Shown here: positions 52,001 through 60,483 of the stretch, one piece after another
Layout of the letters: each line of letters begins with the position of its first letter
How positions within the stretch are numbered: position 1 is the first letter of the stretch
NCBI RefSeq assembly: GCF_015832195.1
Contig: NC_052017.1
Span: 68,325,801 to 68,389,800 of the forward strand
Direction of reading: 5' to 3'
Length of the DNA: 64,000 bases
Source of the DNA: Motacilla alba alba
Lineage: Eukaryota; Chordata; Aves; Passeriformes; Motacillidae
The notes under the pieces: generated by a model
Database searches by the model: none
Seen by the model: only the letters and a program-made list of their open reading frames with translations
What the model was told of the DNA's origin: nothing
Program-made: the position numbers and the translations under genes

Positions 52001-55000
52001 TTTGGAGAAGCGCAGGGCTGAACTCAAACCATGATTATCCTGGTGGTGGGAAAGAAAGGGCTTTCTTCTCCAGGTCTGTGCTATGGGCACTCCACTGGTA
52101 CTCAGGATTTGGAGAATTGCTGAGGCCAAGTAAAACAAGGGAAAGAGGAAGTTGAAAGAAGTTGCACATGAGCTGGATTAGCCTTGGGTGGATCCTCCTT
52201 CTTTGTCCTGTAGCAGCACAGAGGGAAGTAGAGTCCCATGGAAAATATCTCTTCTTTCTTGCCTTATCCCCAGAAAGCTCATGGCACGTTTCAGGGTTTT
52301 TTGGGGAGACTTTGGGGAAAGCTACATTTTACTCCATGTTTTAAGTGAGCTGCCCATTGTTTTACTTGTTTTACTGGCCCTCTCAGTAAGAGTAGTAGTC
52401 CAAGCCAGGGTTGGGATGCTTTTGTGATAGCCACTGAATCCACACCTTGGTCTGAAAAGCTTGCAGTTAGAATAGGAATGGCAAGGGTGTATTTTGGGAA
52501 AAGATGCATTTGTCATGTCAAGTTCAAAGGCTCTCCTTTCCCTTTCTAGCAAGGAGGGTACTTCATTATAATACATTGGCTTTAATATTAATTGCAGCTT
52601 TTTCCAAAAAGCATGGACAGGGTTATAAATTGAAATGGAATATCTACCTATCAGCTGTGTAGAAACACAGCACTTAACGCACACTTTAGCAAGGATATTG
52701 TGTTAGATTGAATTTTCTCTTTTCTGGATGGAAGTGCAGTGTCAAAACAGCAACATTTGGTCCACAACACTGGAGATTTTGGTCTGAGTGGAAGTACCTT
52801 ATAAAGGCCTCCCCTGCTACACTTCATAGGGGACACTGACTATTAGAATAATATTTCATCATTTCACTTTGCACAAGGTTGTGGGTTAGCAAAGAGAGTG
52901 CAGGGGCACAAAAGACACTGAAGGCTCTTTTGCTGGCTCGGTACATGGCTGAAGTAGAGCCCTTTCCCCTTCCTTACTTCAGTGTGACAGTGACCTTACC
53001 TCTGTCACAGTCTGGCTGTGGCTGATTTTTGTGCCTGGCAGTATTTTGTATCTCTGGCACTACCAAGCCATTACAGTGCTGCTCTTGTGCATCTGCTTGA
53101 ATGGTTCCCTTGAATGGTACCAGTAGCGTCTGCTCCAGGGGTTCTGCTGCCAGAGTCCCATAGAAGTAAAAACTGGAAGATATCTTGGCTTGTGCATATG
53201 AAATTAATTGTGAGACAAAGTAAGAACCAAAAAGTCAGAGTGTTGTAACCAGCTCCTCCTGATCTCCAAACTCAGTGGAGTTTGCTTACCTTTTGTCTTT
53301 TTGCTGACCTCTCTCATCAACCTCTGGAGTTACTTTATCTTCTCCACTGTGCTCCAAGGTCATTCACAAAGTCTGTCTTACTGGCCTGTACTGGTTTTGA
53401 CTGGAGCAGGGTTAATTTTCATCATAGCAGTCCTTGTGGTGCTGTAGTTTGGATTTGTGACCTAAACAGTGTTGATAACACGGGGACAATTCAGCTGATG
53501 TTGAACAGTGCAAGCACAATGTCAAGGCTTTCTCCTTGTCTCACTCTGCCCTCACAGGCTGCAGTCTGGGGTGGACAAGAGTCCGGGAGGGGGTACAGTC
53601 AGGGCTTCAACAGTCCCAGCTGAGGGATATTCCATTCTATATGACCTTGTGTTCTGCAGTAAAACAAGGCATGGGGGAATTTGCCAGAGGTTGCTGTTGG
53701 TTGGGCGCTGGCTGTGTGTAGATCAGCCAGTCATGAGTGATTGCTTTTTCCATCACTTGTTTTTCTTTGTTTTGTCTTCTTTGTTTGTTTCTTTTTACCC
53801 ATTAAACTGTCTATCTTAACCCACAATTTTTTTTTGCCTTTTGCCATTCTGTTTTTCTCTCCCATGCTGGTGGTGGGAGTGAGTGAGTAGCTGTGTGGTG
53901 CTTGCCTATCTCCCCTGATTATTCCACAGCACGGTACTTTCTCTCTTCCCAGAGCTGCAAGCCTTTGCTCACCATGGACGTCAGCTGCCGAGATATCAGG
54001 TCGCTCTGTGCTTTGGGGAGGAATTTCCAGATCCACAGAGGCAGAGGAAACTAATTACAGCCCATGTAAGTAGGATTTCTGCCTTACCTAAACAAGCACA
54101 CTCCTTGGAGGATATGAATCTGCCAGTCAGGCTATTGTGCCTCATGTAGATTATGAGTGAGGTAGTAAATTGTTGAAGATGCAGCACTTTCCAGAGCAAG
54201 GTTTAATCCCCAGATCTACCAGGGACTGACTGGAAGCCCTCATTAGGGCAGAGCACCTGATTTTCCCTCTCTACAGAGCATTTTGTGATCTGTTGCAAAT
54301 CCCATCTAAAGCTGGAATGTACCTGGAAATGCTGGGCTGTGCTGTTACTGCTAGCAGTCCACTTGTGCAGCTGCTTGGGCTGCCTGGCCACTGCAGGATA
54401 TGGTGCTTTTACACCCACTGCACCTGAAGATGCCCCAGAATCCCAGGCTGCATCTCAAGGGCCTCAGCCCTTGATGGGATGCAGGGGCTGCCTGTGCAGC
54501 TTCAGGGTTCAGTAGCTGTCAGGCTCATGGGCTGGCTGACCTCAATTCACACACACTCAAAGCTGCTGTTTCGGGATGTTCTCTGAGAGAGGGTGATGGT
54601 GGAGACTGAGACCAGATACTTTCTGAATTGGTTGTATTGGCCCATAAAACCACAAGAGAGGTAGTAGTGCTCACATTAGTGGCAGGGCTTCACTTAACTG
54701 CATCCTTGAGAAGAAAACTGGTGTCTCTTTTAAATTTTTCAAAAGCCCCTTCAGTAGCAGGATGGGTGCCAAGTCAGATTTCTGCCATAAGCTGTGGCCT
54801 CTGCTTAGCTGTGTAGTTTTTGTGCTGCCACACTGCTGCCTGGCAGATCTCTGGGGTGGAAGTTGAGAAGCTCACAAATCCATCCTGAGCTGTGCAATGA
54901 CTAGTTGCCCATCCCTGACTCTCCTTCAACTTTTTCCCATTCTTTTTTTGGCTTTCCAGCCTTCCATCCCTGCTTCATCGCATCCTCCCTCCAGCCCCCT

Positions 55001-56133
55001 TATCCATCTCTTGTCCTGGTATCTTCTCTGTGAGCCTCTACCTCCTGCTCTTTCCAGACCTTTGCTTCCCCTTTGCCAATTTCTCAGTCTGCTCATCCTC
55101 TTGATCTGTCCTGGCTTGTGGGCTGGTGGGACTCTACCATCAATTGTGCACTGAAAGCTGCCTGGGGCACCTGTCCCACTGCCTTCCCATCTCCACCTTA
55201 GCATTTATTTGCTCCAAAACAGTGCCTGTGTCTTTTAATATGGAGGGATTGGCTGACCAGCAGGAGAGGGTTGTGGACAAGGGTCATCCAGCTTGTCCTT
55301 CACTGAGAGTAAGGAGAGCTTCAGATGTTTGTTCTCATGTACAGCTCAAATATTTACAGTCAGAGCCCAAAGCCCTGAGAGGGAGTGGTGGTTTCTGAAG
55401 GGACAGAAGTGAAGGCAGTGTTAACTCATAAAAATCCTACTTGGTGGTTGAACAAATTTCTCATCAGAGCTTGAATGAACAGAAACAAAAGTAATATAAA
55501 ATGTTAGGTTGAAATCTAACTTCAGACACAGTCATTTGGTGACACATCTCAGCCTACCTGAGGACTCCAGCATTTCAAGTGAAGTCCTCAAAGTACTTTG
55601 CAGTGCAGACAAGAATTTTGGCATGTTCAACCTGTGTTTAAACACTTGGAGTGGCGGTGGGCATATGTGTCCTGTGGGCATTGCTCACAGCCTGAGGCTG
55701 GCTAAGAGACTGCAATTTTTGATACATCATTTGTGTCACTGCTACGGTCCCTTATAATGAAGGTGGTGAAGGTAAGGAGTGTGTGCAGGTAGTGAGACAC
55801 TTGGCAGCAGAGCTATGCAAGACCTAGTTTAAAACAGAGATTAGTGAAACCACTGAAATTGTATTCCCATTCTGGTAGGCAGAATTTTTCTGCCCCAACT
55901 TGTTTTTAAATTAAAACCACCCTGAATAACTAAGATGAGGAGCGTGAAGTTTTGTCACATGTCTGATTAATACTTTGTCTGTTCTTAAGGTTGAACCAGT
56001 GTTTGCCAGGCAGCTGTATTACTTTGCTCAACAAAACAGTGGACATCTGCTGAGAGGCTATGATTTACCAGAACTTGTGACTAGTCCAGAGGATTATCAC
56101 AGATCTATTCGCCATTCCTCTATTCAAGAGTAA
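44044..56133 (+). CDS. IRF4: IRF4, interferon regulatory factor 4, complete coding region in eight exons
   Basis: IRF4 is a lymphoid and myeloid nuclear transcription factor. It binds ISRE sites, and with PU.1/SpiB or BATF-JUN it binds composite sites, controlling plasma-cell and effector T-cell differentiation. Exons 44044-44247, 44711-44897, 45663-45751, 46296-46437, 48218-48325, 49704-50057, 53953-54065 and 55990-56133 join to 1341 bp (446 aa; human 451). The DNA-binding domain spans residues ~17-125, with Trp23, 38, 50, 70 and 89. Arg94 and Cys95 correspond to human Arg98 and Cys99. A Pro/Tyr-rich linker covers ~135-240 and the IRF-association domain ~244-412, with the C-terminal end SIRHSSIQE. 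The start is MNLEPGE, in line with vertebrate IRF4, with Kozak G at -3. The N-terminus is four residues shorter than in human. No stops or frameshifts are seen. Confidence 0.97.
44248..44710 (+). other. IRF4 intron 2
   Basis: This 463-bp phase-0 intron ends in a T-rich tract (44647-44670). No other element is seen. Confidence 0.9.
44711..44897 (+). CDS. IRF4: IRF4 coding exon 3, residues 69-131
   Basis: The acceptor gtttccag is followed by AWALFKGKFREGIDKPDPPT. The exon then carries RLRCALNKSNDFEELVERS and VYRIVPEGAKK, ending in phase 1 before gtaaag. It encodes the recognition helix (Arg94, Cys95), Trp70 and Trp89. Confidence 0.96.
44898..45662 (+). other. IRF4 intron 3
   Basis: This 765-bp intron contains a 23-base poly(A) run at 45230-45252. 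I see nothing else. Confidence 0.9.
45230..45252. repeat. Poly(A) run, 23 A
   Basis: An uninterrupted A tract in IRF4 intron 3. No adjacent retrocopy or target duplication is evident. Confidence 0.9.
45663..45751 (+). CDS. IRF4: IRF4 coding exon 4, residues 131-160
   Basis: The acceptor gagcacag completes a Gly codon. The exon reads AKQISMEEQPLMMNHPFPIT and SPYTALPSQ to a gtatgg donor in phase 0. This linker segment is diverged from mammals but alignable (AKQ...HPY...LPAQ in human). Confidence 0.93.
45752..46295 (+). other. IRF4 intron 4
   Basis: This 544-bp phase-0 intron ends in a purine-rich, pyrimidine-poor acceptor region. No repeat is recognised. Confidence 0.9.
46296..46437 (+). CDS. 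IRF4: IRF4 coding exon 5, residues 161-208
   Basis: The exon reads VPNYMVPHERNWREFAPEQP and HPDIPYQC, then RGHHWQGPGCENG, ending in phase 1 before gtaagg. It matches the human VHNYMMPP...HHWQGPACENG linker. The acceptor (aaattgaatag) has an unusually poor pyrimidine tract, but protein similarity fixes the boundary. Confidence 0.93.
46438..48217 (+). other. IRF4 intron 5
   Basis: This 1.8-kb phase-1 intron has a small tandem repeat of ggatcctttg near 47444-47463. I see nothing else. Confidence 0.85.
48218..48325 (+). CDS. IRF4: IRF4 coding exon 6, residues 208-244
   Basis: After the acceptor gtgaaaacag the exon reads CQVTGTFYACAPPESQTPGI and PIEPSIRSGEALALS, ending in phase 1 before gtaagg. 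The CQVTGTFYACAPPESQ stretch is identical to human as I recall it. Confidence 0.95.
48689..48705. repeat. Poly(C) tract, 17 C
   Basis: An uninterrupted C run in IRF4 intron 6 that follows a short CCA-rich lead-in. Confidence 0.92.
48985..49120. repeat. Compound GT / TA microsatellite
   Basis: GT-rich sequence with interruptions leads into two alternating AT tracts, at about 49052-49080 and 49100-49120, separated by acacat and ttcac. The AT tracts are self-complementary and can extrude as hairpins. Confidence 0.9.
49704..50057 (+). CDS. IRF4: IRF4 coding exon 7, residues 244-362, IRF-association domain
   Basis: The acceptor ctccttgtag is followed by CRLHICLYYREILVKEVTTS, later VIFPYPEDNGQRKNIEKLLS, LWMAPDGLYAKRLCQSRIYW and KLERDQTCKLFDTQRFL. 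It ends in phase 1 before gtaatt. It encodes most of the MH2-like protein-interaction domain. Confidence 0.96.
50058..53952 (+). other. IRF4 intron 7
   Basis: This is the largest IRF4 intron at 3.9 kb. It contains a purine-rich stretch at about 51750-52020 and an ERVL-type LTR at 53387-53931. Nothing else is identified at 50058-53386. Confidence 0.85.
53387..53931 (+). mobile_element. Solo LTR, ERVL-type avian endogenous retrovirus
   Basis: The 5' end reads tgtactggttttgactgg and the 3' end reads attccacagca, so the termini are TG...CA over about 545 bp. Internal phrases typical of a widespread avian ERVL LTR include gggttaattttcatcatag, acagtgttgataacacggg, ggatattccattctatatga, cattaaactgtctatctt (ATTAAA signal at 53801-53806), ctctcccatgctgg and gtgagtgagtagctgtgtgg. 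No retroviral coding sequence flanks it, so it is a solo LTR. No clear target duplication is seen. Family assignment is from memory of the consensus; the boundaries are probable. Confidence 0.8.
53953..54065 (+). CDS. IRF4: IRF4 coding exon 8, residues 362-399
   Basis: The acceptor ctcttcccag is followed by ELQAFAHHGRQLPRYQVALC and FGEEFPDPQRQRKLITAH, then gtaagt in phase 0. The acceptor lies about 20 bp downstream of the end of an LTR insertion. Confidence 0.96.
54066..55989 (+). other. IRF4 intron 8
   Basis: This 1.9-kb phase-0 intron contains a pyrimidine-rich stretch at about 54905-55110. No repeat family or gene is recognised. Confidence 0.85.
55990..56133 (+). CDS. IRF4: IRF4 coding exon 9, residues 400-446 and stop
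   Basis: The acceptor tgttcttaag is followed by VEPVFARQLYYFAQQNSGHL and LRGYDLPELVTSPEDYHRSI, ending RHSSIQE. The TAA stop is at 56131-56133. It closes the IRF-association domain and the autoinhibitory C-terminal tail. Confidence 0.96.
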   Translation, partial: VEPVFARQLYYFAQQNSGHLLRGYDLPELVTSPEDYHRSIRHSSIQE

Positions 56134-56493
56134 GAAACTCAGAAGGAGTGGTTTTAAAGGCACTGTAAAGATTGTGCAGAGTGGAAGAGCAGATCTGGGT
56201 CACGATTTGGACATCCACAATCCCAGCTGGTTGTGTTCAGGGGTACAATGATAGGAAAGTGAGCAACTAGGACAACTGTATTGTACAATAAAATTGATGG
56301 GTCTTCAACATTTGGATGCTATGTCTCACGTGGGGTTCCACTGTTGCTGAGAATTAACTGGAAACTGACAAAATGATTGCTGTGTTTACGTTTGCTTAAT
56401 GTTCTTGGCTTTTGAGGACTGATCCTTACCGAAGACTTAAATCCAGAGTTTACACTGTTACCTTTGCAGGGCTATTTATTTTGGATTACTGAT

Positions 56494-56501
56494 CTCAGGG
56501 A
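56494..56501 (+). promoter_or_regulatory. Candidate miR-125 8mer target site in the IRF4 3'UTR
   Basis: CTCAGGGA is a full 8mer match to the miR-125a/b seed, 361 bp after the stop codon. IRF4 is a reported miR-125b target in mammals. Conservation of the exact site has not been checked. Confidence 0.5.
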
Positions 56502-56850
56502 AAGTACATAAATTTGCGGTGTTCCCAATTTGAAACTGTAGCTACTGTAGCTGGGTAGCAAATGTAGACGGTTTATTGAGAATAGCTAATACATGTACGT
56601 GGTTATAAATTTAGATTCATAAGTGTGATGCCTATATTCTTGTATAGAATATTTCAGTGTATTTTTTGAAAACAATGCAATTCTTCAGAGACGTATTTTT
56701 TTAATGCCTGACTGGCACTTGTCCTGACAATTACTTTTGTTGCTGCCATTGTTGTTATTGGATTAGCCTCCAAGATAGCATTTTCTAAAGTAATGCATTT
56801 ATAGTACTGTGTTAAGAAGAGTGACCGTTCAACTCATATTACCCTTGAAT

Positions 56851-56869
56851 TTAGTGGATTAACCACTAA
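56851..56869 (+). other. Small perfect hairpin in the IRF4 3'UTR
   Basis: Arms TTAGTGG (56851-56857) and CCACTAA (56863-56869) are perfectly complementary around a five-base loop. It could form a 7-bp RNA stem; the role is unknown. Confidence 0.4.
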
Positions 56870-56958
56870 AATTCTGGAGTCCCAAAGAGCAGGTTTATAA
56901 ATAAATTGCATTTTTCTTATAATTGTAAGCTACTATGCATGCATTATACATACACATA

Positions 56959-56989
56959 GATATGTACGTATGTATGTATGTATGTATGC
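56959..56989. repeat. GTAT microsatellite
   Basis: About six GTAT units lie within the probable IRF4 3'UTR. Confidence 0.85.
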
Positions 56990-57817
56990 ATTAGAATTAA
57001 GTTTGCAGACCTTGCAAATAGCACATAAATGGTCCAGCTACCCCTTTTTGATGTCACATACATAAGCCAGGTTAAAATAACCACAACCCGGGACTTACAC
57101 AGAGCCAACTCTGCTGTCTGTGTGCACTTGCAGCTTTCTTCCAGTGGTACTGAAATGAATGTGAAGGGAGAGCTCAAGGAGAGCAGCATTTAGCCTTCTG
57201 TACTAAGGCAGTCAAGGAAATACTTGTTTGAATGTTTGCAGAATTTCATGCAGTTTGCAGCTTTCAGTGGTAAGGTGCTGTGAGAAAGACAGAGAGGTCT
57301 GATGGGTGTGTGTGTTCAGTGAAGTTTCCTTGCTGGCAGGCAGACCATGTGGTCTTAGCAGCTTTCACTCCAGAACATGATCCCCCTGTGCTTAGCAGAC
57401 ATACTTCACTTGACTTCCTAAATGAGGAAGAAAAAACGGTACTTGGTCTGGCAGCAGACTTGTGTTAGGGACTTTGAATTTATACATCTTAAAGATGCAT
57501 ACTCTTTTGGGATATATTATCCCCCTCCTTCTCCACAGTGCCAAGCAGAACGAACAGATCATTTCTACTTTGTTACTTGAGGGGTTTTTTTTCCTGGCTT
57601 AAAGATTTTTGTAGGGGAGACCTCTTTCTTAGACATTAAAAGCAATGCTCTAGGTGACCATCTGAGATTCGCACGTGCTTTTGTCCTGCGCATACATTTT
57701 ACTGAAAGGGACTCTGTGTTCAAACTTAACTGGTACAATACAAATATTTGATGTGTTTTTCACTTTTTTTCTAGTGGTTGTTGCTTCATTTGCTCATTGT
57801 TTCAGCTCACGTCTTGG

Positions 57818-57823
57818 AATAAA
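57818..57823 (+). terminator. Candidate IRF4 proximal polyadenylation signal
   Basis: AATAAA is followed within about 40 bp by the GT-rich stretch gcgtatgtgttgttttcag, the usual layout of a cleavage site. It would give a 3'UTR of about 1.7 kb. Confidence 0.45.
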
Positions 57824-59567
57824 GTTCTATTTCCCTACCAACTCAGTGCGTATGTGTTGTTTTCAGTAGTGGGACAAATCTAACGCATGTGGTTCTGCAC
57901 TGTGAACCTGGGCAGTGCTGCTGGCTGTCTATGGGGAACTCTGCTCTGAGCCAAAAGTGCAGAGAAAGGTCAAAAGGTAAGGATTTTTGTTTACGGAAAT
58001 GTCTGCAATATTAGCCACAGGTAGCAGAAAAAGGGAAAATAGGGAGGTTCCCCTTCAGCTGTTGGTTTCCAGGTCCATGGACAGTGCAGCAGAGCCCCTG
58101 CAGTTGGGGATCTGGTGCTGCCATGCTCTGCTCCTGCCCCTCCAGGGCTTCTTGGGCTGGGGACTAGGCTGGTACTCTCATGCTGCCCAGTCCAGCATGT
58201 TGGGATCTTCTGACTGCCACTTAGTTCCTGGTTGTTAGAGTTTCCAGTGCACTTTAAAGTGAGTAAAGCTAGGAAAGGGTAAAAAGGAGGATGGTAAAGT
58301 GAACCAAAGTAGTGAAGTTGCAAATGGGAGGGAGTTCACCAGGTAGCCCCTCTTTGTTGGAAATCAGGGTCCTGAAGGGTTTTTGGGTGCAGGAGCTTAC
58401 AGAGCAAGCAAGGTGTGAAATAATACAGTCACGAGATCTGTAAAGTGTCTGAAGAAGGGAGGAGAGTATTTTATCTTTTTCTGCAGACTCCTATTGACTA
58501 TCAAGGTGCATTATAATTTCTGGCTTTGGAATGTGCTTTTCATGATTTTCCTTGAAGTAGCATAATTTACAGCCAGCAGCTGTGGAGAAGCGGGGAGGGA
58601 GGCAGGGAGGGAGAAGAATGAGAGGAGAACCATCTAATTTCTGGCCAAACCCAACTTGCTTGGAGGAATGGTGCAGGGGGGGTGAGTGGAAGGAAAATCA
58701 AGCTGTTATTTGTACCATAAATTGTTTTGCAACTTAAAGCTGCTTTTACTTTTGTAGCCATTTCTTACTGTTCAAAATAACTATGAATACCTAAAGTGGG
58801 GAAAAACCAAAAAGCAAACAAGAAAAAAACCTGGAAACATTTTCTCCTTTTAGTATCTTTTTTACAGTCACTACATGAAAGCATTTGAGGTACTTCCTAC
58901 CTCTGTTAAATTCTGTTTATAGTTTCTGAGGTCTGCTTCCTTCCTGTTATGTTTTCGGTGGCGTTGTAAATGACATGTTTTACTCCTGTCAACACTGAAG
59001 GCATAGCTGTTTGGTTTTGTTTCAAACGTTTTTTTTGTGTCAGTATTGGTTTTTTTGATTTTAATACAGCCACAGTTGCAACCGTTTCTTGAAAGGATTT
59101 TGTAGCAGAGAAGCACCTATATTCCAAATTTGGTTCTGCTGAGTAGTTTGTCTGTAAACTGTATTAGCCTTAGAGGGGTTGTAGGTTAACCAGAAACAAG
59201 GAGATATATTTTAAGCTGAAGTACAGTGTAATGGGTTTTGTGGAAAAAACGCAGGATTCACGTGAAAACCCCTGTGGCCTTTTAGACGGGCATATTCATG
59301 GTGTTTACATCAGCGTTTGTCAGCAGCGTGGAGGTGGGGAAACACCACCCTCGGCACAGGGCTTTCAGGAAAAAGTAAAGCATTTTCTCTTGCACGCTCT
59401 CAGATCACTGTCTGTGTGTACTTGTCGAGAGGCAGGGGGGAGGAAGGAGGAGGGAAGAGAGAAAGAGAAAGAGCACTCACCAGAAAGGCCAAGCAGATTG
59501 AAACAATCGTATCTCCTTTCCCAGGCAGAACTGTGTGTCAAATTTAGATGAACTTGGATGGAAAGAT

Positions 59568-59573
59568 AATAAA
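59568..59573 (+). terminator. Candidate IRF4 distal polyadenylation signal
   Basis: AATAAA lies 3.4 kb after the stop codon, close to the human IRF4 3'UTR length, with a T-rich stretch (gtggtttttat) downstream. Usage is inferred. Confidence 0.4.
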
Positions 59574-60092
59574 GATTGACAGAGTGGTTTTTATCTGAAC
59601 TCTGATCTGGCTGGTAGTAGGCTGAGAGCTACTGATTTTTGATTTGATGGTTATGAGTTTGGTTGGCTCTGAAGAGATATCAGCAGGTCCTTGTGACTCA
59701 GGGTAGTTGTGAGGTAGCTGTGTGCAGCCATTCCAGCACTTAAATTTCAAGTGTGTAGTCAGGTGAGCACATCCTTGTTGCATCCCAGAGGAGCGGTCAC
59801 ATCCACTGTGACCCACAACCAGCTCCACTGCTGGGCTTCAGGAGCCAGCTGGCCCAATGCCTGTAGAATGCTCCATGCCCTGACTGAAATGACAGTGAAG
59901 GAGGAGCTAACTTCGGTGTCTCAGAATAAGACTCTTGTAGCGATAGATGTTAAATAACTTACGAACACACTGACTGGATGGGTTGTCGTCGTTCTTTTGG
60001 CAACTGGCAATAGGAAAAGGCAATCACCTGTGACCAAGTAGAAACTGAAAAGCAGGCTAGATGACTTGCTTCTGGGGTTGGATGTTGCAGTT

Positions 60093-60483
60093 TGTTTGAG
60101 GGGGCCCCCGGGGAGTCCCCAGGGGCCCCCTAAGCTGTGTGTTCGCTGGTAGCAGCAGGCAGGCAAGGAGACTCCACACGGCTTCTGAGGGTGCTGATTA
60201 GATGAGGGTTTATTGGGGGTCCCACCTCAGGGAGCAGCATGGTTTCTGAGGGGGAAGGGGGAGGCAGGGGGAGAGAGGGAGAGCCTAGGGAGAAAAAAGA
60301 CCAAGAGAGAGTCTGGTCCTCTCCGCACAGCTTAAGAGGGAGATTCAAAGTGGGTGCGGAATAAGACTCGGGACAATGGGATTACGGATACGTGATACTG
60401 CAGGGGGGGATCACAGCTTGGAGTAAGCCGTGCATTTTCGAGGGGTGAGACAGAGCATACCATTTAACTAAAATGCAACACCA
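60093..60483 (-). mobile_element. Solo LTR with 5-bp target-site duplication, - orientation
   Basis: Read on the minus strand, the element starts TGGTGTTGCATTTTAG and ends CCCCTCAAACA, so it has TG...CA termini over 391 bp. It has an AATAAA (plus-strand TTTATT at 60209-60214) followed by a short U5. CAGTT flanks it exactly on both sides, at 60088-60092 and 60484-60488, as expected for target duplication. There is no internal retroviral sequence. The 5-bp duplication is unlike the 6 bp usual for ERVK and 4 bp for gamma-type elements, but the family is not assigned. Confidence 0.75.

Larger units (their letters stand above)
56134..59590 (+). other. IRF4: IRF4 3'UTR (inferred, long)
   Basis: Human IRF4 has a 3'UTR of more than 3 kb. 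Possible signals here are AATAAA at 56287, 56900, 57818 and 59568. The last gives about 3.45 kb, close to the human length. The region holds a miR-125-type 8mer, a small hairpin and GTAT repeats. The extent is not proven, and the transcript could end near 57.84 kb instead. Confidence 0.5.

Noticed and set aside
60130..60348. Minus-strand 72-codon frame rich in Pro/Ser/Leu
   Set aside because: It lies wholly inside the LTR at 60093-60483 and is not a gene.
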